Source: Streptomyces plumbidurans (lineage in GTDB: Bacteria > Actinomycetota > Actinomycetes > Streptomycetales > Streptomycetaceae). From it: DNA of 64,000 bases. A program made the translations under genes and the position numbers. Each line of letters starts with the position of its first letter. Positions within the stretch are counted from its first letter, which is position 1. The notes under the pieces are model-generated. The model was not told where the DNA came from and did not search any database. It saw nothing but the letters and a program-made list of their open reading frames with translations. Positions 60,761-64,000 of this stretch are shown here, in pieces. The stretch spans positions 284,770-348,769 of the forward strand of contig NZ_JAFJSY010000001.1 of NCBI RefSeq assembly GCF_019857225.1. Reading direction: 5' to 3'.

Positions 60761-61606
60761 TCAGCGGCGAAATCCCCCCTCTGAAGCGATCACCTGCCCC
60801 GTGATCCAGTGCGCCTCGTCCGTGGTGAGCCAGGCGATGAGGCGGGCCGGGTCGTCGGGCATGCCCCAGCGGCCTGCTGGGGAGAGGGCGGCGATGGCGT
60901 CGTAGGTCTCGCCGGTGGCGTAACCGGTGTCCACGGGGCCGGGGTTGATGGTGTTCACCGTGATCGCCTGCTCGGTGAGTGTGGTCGACAGGGAGCGGGT
61001 GATCGAGGCGAGGGCGCCCTTCTGGAGGGCGTAGGCGATCTCGTTCGGCATGCCGGAGGCGATGTCCTGGCCGGAGGTCATCATGACGACGCGTCCGCCG
61101 GGGGTGCGCGGCGGCAGGGTGGCGCGGTGGCGGGCGTAGGCCTGGACGAGGAGCAGCACCGAGCGGGTGTCGACGGCCCAGTGCGCGTCGAGCATCGCGG
61201 CGTCGATCGTGTCGAGGGTGCCGTCGCTGCCGCTGAGGGCGTGGTTGGCGACGAGGATGTCGAGCCGGCCGCCGAGTGCCGTGGCCACGGTGGCGATCAG
61301 TTCGGCGGGCGCGGACGGGTCGCTCAGGTCGCCGGGGCCCGCGACGACACGTGCCGCGGGGTCACCGAGTGCCGCGCGCACGGACGCGACCACGTCCTCG
61401 ATGCGGTCGGCGCCCCAGGGCATGGCGGCGTCGTGCGGCACATGATGGTGCAGATACACGCTCGCCCCGTACGCGGCGAGCCGCCGGGCCACGGCATGTC
61501 CGATGCCGGCCCGGCGGCTCGCACCGGTCACCAGGGCGGTACGACCGCGCAGGGGCAGGGGGTCGCGGCGGAGGTCTTCGGGGGTGGGGTGCGGCAGCAG
61601 GGGCAT
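60761..61606 (-). CDS. Short-chain dehydrogenase/reductase
   Basis: 281 aa classical SDR. Cofactor motif ALVTGASRRAGIGHAVARRLA (TGxxxxxGIG), acidic step after AGPGDLSD, the NAG-like NHALSG, active-site Tyr-Lys in IAYALQKGAL, and INPGPVDTGYA. The catalytic Ser appears as VMMTSGQD. The start is taken as ATG 61606 (MPLLPHPTPEDLRRDPLPL); upstream in-frame sequence has no similarity and no ribosome site is evident. Substrate unknown. Confidence 0.85.
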   Translation of the reverse strand: MPLLPHPTPEDLRRDPLPLRGRTALVTGASRRAGIGHAVARRLAAYGASVYLHHHVPHDAAMPWGADRIEDVVASVRAALGDPAARVVAGPGDLSDPSAPAELIATVATALGGRLDILVANHALSGSDGTLDTIDAAMLDAHWAVDTRSVLLLVQAYARHRATLPPRTPGGRVVMMTSGQDIASGMPNEIAYALQKGALASITRSLSTTLTEQAITVNTINPGPVDTGYATGETYDAIAALSPAGRWGMPDDPARLIAWLTTDEAHWITGQVIASEGGFRR

Positions 61607-61708
61607 GGGTGACCATGATGGGGACGACTGCCCTGCGACGCACGCCAATATCTGCGAGGCGTGCGTTTCCGGTACGGCTCGCCAAGTGCTGGCGCCGTGC
61701 GCCAAGTG

Positions 61709-62221
61709 CTAAGCAAGCCGCCGCAGTTGTACGAGCCCCAGCCAAGTCTCCGGCCCCGGCTGGACGTTGGCCGCGCGCACCGCGTACCTGCCCGGTTCCA
61801 GCTCGACCCGGAGACAGTCGGTCCGGTCCGTGTCGTTGCCGGGCCATGCCGAGTCGAACAGCAGAACGGTGCCGGGCACTTCCCACCTCACCTCCTGGCC
61901 CCAGTCCGCCGAGGTGAAGGCCGCTGCGACACCGGCCAGGACCTCGTCCTCGGAGTCCGCCGCCCACAGCCGTACGAAGGCGCCGTGCTCCGGCAGGAAG
62001 GCGGTGGAGGCGGGCTGGTCACCGAGGACGAGGGCGGCCGAGTCACCGACCGGGAGCAGCCCCAGATATCCGTCGATCTCGCAGGCCCGGTCGTAGTCGG
62101 AGGCGTTCTCCTCGCCGTCCGCGCCCGTCCAGAACGGTAGGACCGTCTCCGGCACCGCAACCAGCGGCCCACCACCCGACTGGACCCACTCCACCACACC
62201 GGATTCCGAGTATCGCACCAT
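61709..62221 (-). CDS. Imm21-like immunity protein family member
   Basis: 170 aa. The sequence VEWVQSGGGPLVAVPETVLPFW, then DYDRACEIDGYLGLLPVGDSAALVLGDQPASTAFLP, agrees with the Imm21 family as I recall it, a family predicted to protect against polymorphic toxins. The gene is isolated, with no toxin or secretion gene beside it. It is soluble and acidic, the usual state of immunity proteins. It could equally be a domesticated relative. Confidence 0.75.
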   Translation of the reverse strand: MVRYSESGVVEWVQSGGGPLVAVPETVLPFWTGADGEENASDYDRACEIDGYLGLLPVGDSAALVLGDQPASTAFLPEHGAFVRLWAADSEDEVLAGVAAAFTSADWGQEVRWEVPGTVLLFDSAWPGNDTDRTDCLRVELEPGRYAVRAANVQPGPETWLGLVQLRRLA

Positions 62222-62268
62222 GGCGCAGAACCGTACACGCCCACGGAACCCACCACTCCGCTCCCGTC

Positions 62269-62748
62269 TCAGCAGCCGCAGCTGTCCCCAAGCATCGGCG
62301 CCGTAAGAGGGTCAGGGGCCCGGCGCTCACGACCCTCCCAGGTCTCGAACTCGAAGCCCTCACGCACCCAGTACTCGAAGCCGCCGAGCAACTCCTTGAC
62401 CTGGTAACCGAGTTGCGCCAGGGCGAGTGCCGCCCGGGTCGCGCCGTTGCAGCCGGGGCCCCAGCAGTAGGTGACCACCGGCACGGCCCTGTCGAGGAGT
62501 TGAGCGGCCTGCTCGGGGATGAGCGCGGTGGGCAGATGGACCGCGCCGGGGATGTGGCCCTGGTCCCAGGCCTCGGTGGAGCGGGAGTCCAGGACGACGA
62601 AGCCGGGGTCGCCGTCGGAGGCCGGCGCGGCGGCGACGTCCGAGACGTCGGCGTGGAAGGCGAGGCTCGCACGGAAGTGAGCGGCTGCCTCCGCAGGGGC
62701 CGCGGGCGGCACCCGCAGGACGGGGTTCACGGTGTCAGTGGTGGTCAT
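62269..62748 (-). CDS. Rhodanese-like domain protein
   Basis: 159 aa single rhodanese domain: GFVVLDSRSTEAWDQGHIPGAVHLPTALI, then the active-site loop VVTYCWGPGCNGATRAAL with Cys in a CWGPGCNG context. The C terminus ends CGC. Role in sulfur transfer or detoxification. ATG 62748 is chosen because TAGATT (62762-62757 on the minus strand) lies 8 bases upstream, fitting a leaderless transcript; ATG 62754 is the alternative. Divergent from an Lrp regulator that probably controls it. Confidence 0.87.
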   Translation of the reverse strand: MTTTDTVNPVLRVPPAAPAEAAAHFRASLAFHADVSDVAAAPASDGDPGFVVLDSRSTEAWDQGHIPGAVHLPTALIPEQAAQLLDRAVPVVTYCWGPGCNGATRAALALAQLGYQVKELLGGFEYWVREGFEFETWEGRERRAPDPLTAPMLGDSCGC

Positions 62749-62762
62749 GGGCATGAATCTAT

Positions 62763-62822
62763 GCAGGTCCTGCGGCCGTCTGAAGCAGCGATCCCCGGCC
62801 TTCCCCTTGATCCGCCGGGGAT
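62763..62822. promoter_or_regulatory. Lrp operator candidates between rhodanese and Lrp genes
   Basis: The 94-bp divergent gap contains an 11-bp palindrome GCAGG-T-CCTGC (62763-62773) and a 9-bp inverted repeat ATCCCCGGC/GCCGGGGAT (62791-62799 and 62814-62822), both candidates for Lrp binding. Confidence 0.5.
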
Positions 62823-62842
62823 TTCCCTGCTATCCCTCCCTG

Positions 62843-63289
62843 ATGACCGCGTATTCCCCGGACGCCACCGACTGGCGCATCCTCGATGTCCTCCAGCGCG
62901 AGGGCCGCGCCAGCTTCGCCGAGTTGGCGCGTGCCGTCTCCATGTCGCCGAGCGCGGTCACCGAACGGGTGCGCCGGCTGGAGGAGGCGGGTGTCATCCA
63001 GGGCTACGCCGCCGTCGTCGACCCCGACCGACTGGGGCTGCCGATCCTGGCGTTCGTACGGCTGCGGTATCCCACCGGCAACTACAAGCCCTTCCACGAC
63101 CTGGTCGCCGTGATGCCCGAGATCCTGGAGGCCCACCATGTGACGGGCGACGACTGCTTCGTCATCAAGGTCGCCGCGCGCACGATGCGCCACTTGGAAG
63201 AGGTGGCGGGCAGGATCGGCGCGCTCGGCTCGGTGACCACGAGCGTCGTCTACTCCTCCCCGCTGCCCCGGCGCCCCCTCGGCCACTGA
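62843..63289 (+). CDS. Lrp/AsnC-family regulator
   Basis: 148 aa. HTH (DWRILDVLQREGRASFAELARAVSMSPSAVTERVRRLEEAGVI) and RAM domain (AHHVTGDDCFVIKVAARTMRHLEEV). The conserved GDxD-like effector loop is GDDC. The ATG at 62843 lies 6 bases after a TATCCC -10-like box, with no ribosome site. The divergent rhodanese gene is the probable target, a common pairing in Streptomyces (sulfur or cysteine sensing is inference). Confidence 0.9.
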   Translation: MTAYSPDATDWRILDVLQREGRASFAELARAVSMSPSAVTERVRRLEEAGVIQGYAAVVDPDRLGLPILAFVRLRYPTGNYKPFHDLVAVMPEILEAHHVTGDDCFVIKVAARTMRHLEEVAGRIGALGSVTTSVVYSSPLPRRPLGH

Positions 63290-63295
63290 CCCGGC

Positions 63296-63345
63296 CGGGG
63301 TACCCGGTAGCGCTACCGGATGCCCGGTAGCGCTACCGGGTGCCC
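63296..63345. terminator. Tandem palindrome / 18-bp hairpin at the Lrp-sbcC junction
   Basis: The 16-bp perfect palindrome CCGGTAGCGCTACCGG occurs twice (63304-63319 and 63324-63339), and the two copies pair with each other as an 18-bp stem around the loop ATGC. The sbcC stop codon lies inside the second copy. It is very probably a bidirectional terminator. Confidence 0.8.
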
Positions 63346-64000
63346 CGCTGCCGCAGCACGGACCCGGATCTGTCCTTCACGACCTCAAGTTGCGCATGGA
63401 TACGGCGTCTGAGGTCGGCCACATGGCTGACGATGCCGACGCTGCGGTCTCGCTCGCGCAGCGAGTCGAGGACGTCGAGGACCTCGTCGAGGGTCTGGTC
63501 GTCGAGGCTGCCGAAGCCCTCGTCGATGAAGAGCGTGTCCAGGCGGACCCCGCCGGCCTCGTCGGTGACGACGTCCGCGAGACCGAGGGCGAGTGCCAGC
63601 GACGCGAAGAACGTCTCGCCGCCCGACAGCGTCGCCGTGTCCCGCTCCCGTCCCGTCCATGCGTCGACGACATGCAGTCCGAGGCCGCTGCGCCCGCGTC
63701 CGCTGCGGTCGTCGGAGTGGACCAGGGTGTACCGGCCGGACGACATGCGCTGCAGCCGTATGCTCGCCGCCGCGGCCACCTGTTCCAGGCGTGCCGCCAG
63801 GACGTACGACTCCAGGCGCATCTTGCGCTCGTTGTCCGCGGAGGTGCCCGCGGCGAGCGTGGCCAGGCGGGCGACCCGGTCGTACTCCTCGCGCAGCGGG
63901 GCCAGGCGCCGTACGCCCGCGGCCGAGCGGGCCGAGAGCCGGTCGAGCTCGCTGCAGCGGCGGGCGGCCGCGTCGCGCGCGGAGGCGGCCTCGCGCAGCC
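63333..64000 (-). CDS. sbcC: SbcC-type nuclease ATPase subunit, C-terminal part (runs off the window)
   Basis: Partial; about 220 C-terminal codons are present and the 5' end lies beyond 64000. The ABC signature TATLSGGETFFASLALALGLADVV and Walker B LDTLFIDEGFGSLDDQTL, then VGIVSHVADLRRRI, identify the RAD50/SbcC head domain. The residues nearest the edge (Arg/Ala/Glu-rich heptads) are the end of the coiled coil. With SbcD it processes DNA hairpins and broken ends. sbcD would be expected next to the missing 5' end. Confidence 0.93.
   Translation of the reverse strand, partial: LREAASARDAAARRCSELDRLSARSAAGVRRLAPLREEYDRVARLATLAAGTSADNERKMRLESYVLAARLEQVAAAASIRLQRMSSGRYTLVHSDDRSGRGRSGLGLHVVDAWTGRERDTATLSGGETFFASLALALGLADVVTDEAGGVRLDTLFIDEGFGSLDDQTLDEVLDVLDSLRERDRSVGIVSHVADLRRRIHAQLEVVKDRSGSVLRQRGTR

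Overview
The window is chromosomal DNA of a high-GC actinomycete, almost certainly a Streptomyces. The base composition is about 70% G+C with strong third-position GC. GTG and TTG starts are frequent, ATGA/GTGA stop-start couplings are common, and perfect GC-rich hairpins separate convergent genes. Streptomyces-type families occur throughout: SpoIIE/PAS phosphatases, a WhiJ-like regulator with DUF397 and RsbW-like partners, secreted tripeptidyl aminopeptidase, ECF41, MocR and DUF6493. The gene order rocD - urease - tap - bioFBAD - purB recalls the same part of the S. coelicolor chromosome (recollection, not checked). No rRNA, tRNA, insertion sequence or prophage was seen, so this looks like a core or sub-core chromosome arm.

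Layout. 1-1350: the end of an amidinohydrolase/amidinotransferase gene coupled to rocD (arginine/ornithine catabolism). 1546-6178: two multidomain SpoIIE-type phosphatases and a PlsC-like acyltransferase, closed by a perfect hairpin. 6249-12621 (minus): secreted aminopeptidase tap and the complete urease operon ureABCFGD. 12732-14523: a TetR regulator divergent from a membrane protein, with two matching operator-like sites. 14879-17230: orphan Phd-type antitoxin, a ClpP paralogue with a small partner gene, and an NlpC/P60 hydrolase behind a c-di-AMP (ydaO-type) riboswitch. 17336-19106: RsbW-like kinase, WhiJ-like HTH protein and DUF397 protein. 19148-23626: biotin genes bioF (minus) and bioB-bioA-bioD (plus). 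23627-28498 (minus): a PQQ module in which a secreted PQQ sugar dehydrogenase is followed by pqqA-B-C-D-E. Downstream of pqqE lie two decayed tandem copies of its own 3' end.

28689-38995: methyltransferase, RHH/degenerate-Fic toxin-antitoxin pair, MacB/FtsX-type ABC exporter, F420-type oxidoreductase, GNAT, two CNNM/CBS membrane proteins, SGNH hydrolase and DUF4326 protein. 39103-41574: purB (apparently leaderless), a mismatch-specific glycosylase overlapping its stop, and a hypothetical protein. 41836-49180: ROK and GntR regulators (the latter with a dre-like operator on its own promoter), ECF41 sigma factor, F420-reductase-like protein, alpha/beta hydrolase, EamA exporter and divergent MocR regulator. 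49366-55174: Tat-exported PhoD phosphatase with a candidate PHO box, then a coupled SWIM-zinc-finger/DUF6493 pair of unknown role. 55325-64000: ACT-GNAT fusion, cystathionine gamma-synthase/lyase divergent from an Lrp regulator, DUF885 peptidase-like protein, a 540-bp gene-free G-rich stretch, SDR, Imm21-like protein, rhodanese divergent from a second Lrp regulator, and the 3' end of sbcC.

Functional links: the pqq operon makes the cofactor for the dehydrogenase encoded directly upstream of it. rocD and urease both belong to arginine/urea nitrogen recycling. The bio genes form one divergent biosynthetic unit. The least understood pieces are the SWIM/DUF6493 pair, the pqqE 3' repeat array, the ClpP + small protein + orphan antitoxin cluster, and a Cys/His repeat tail on BioB.
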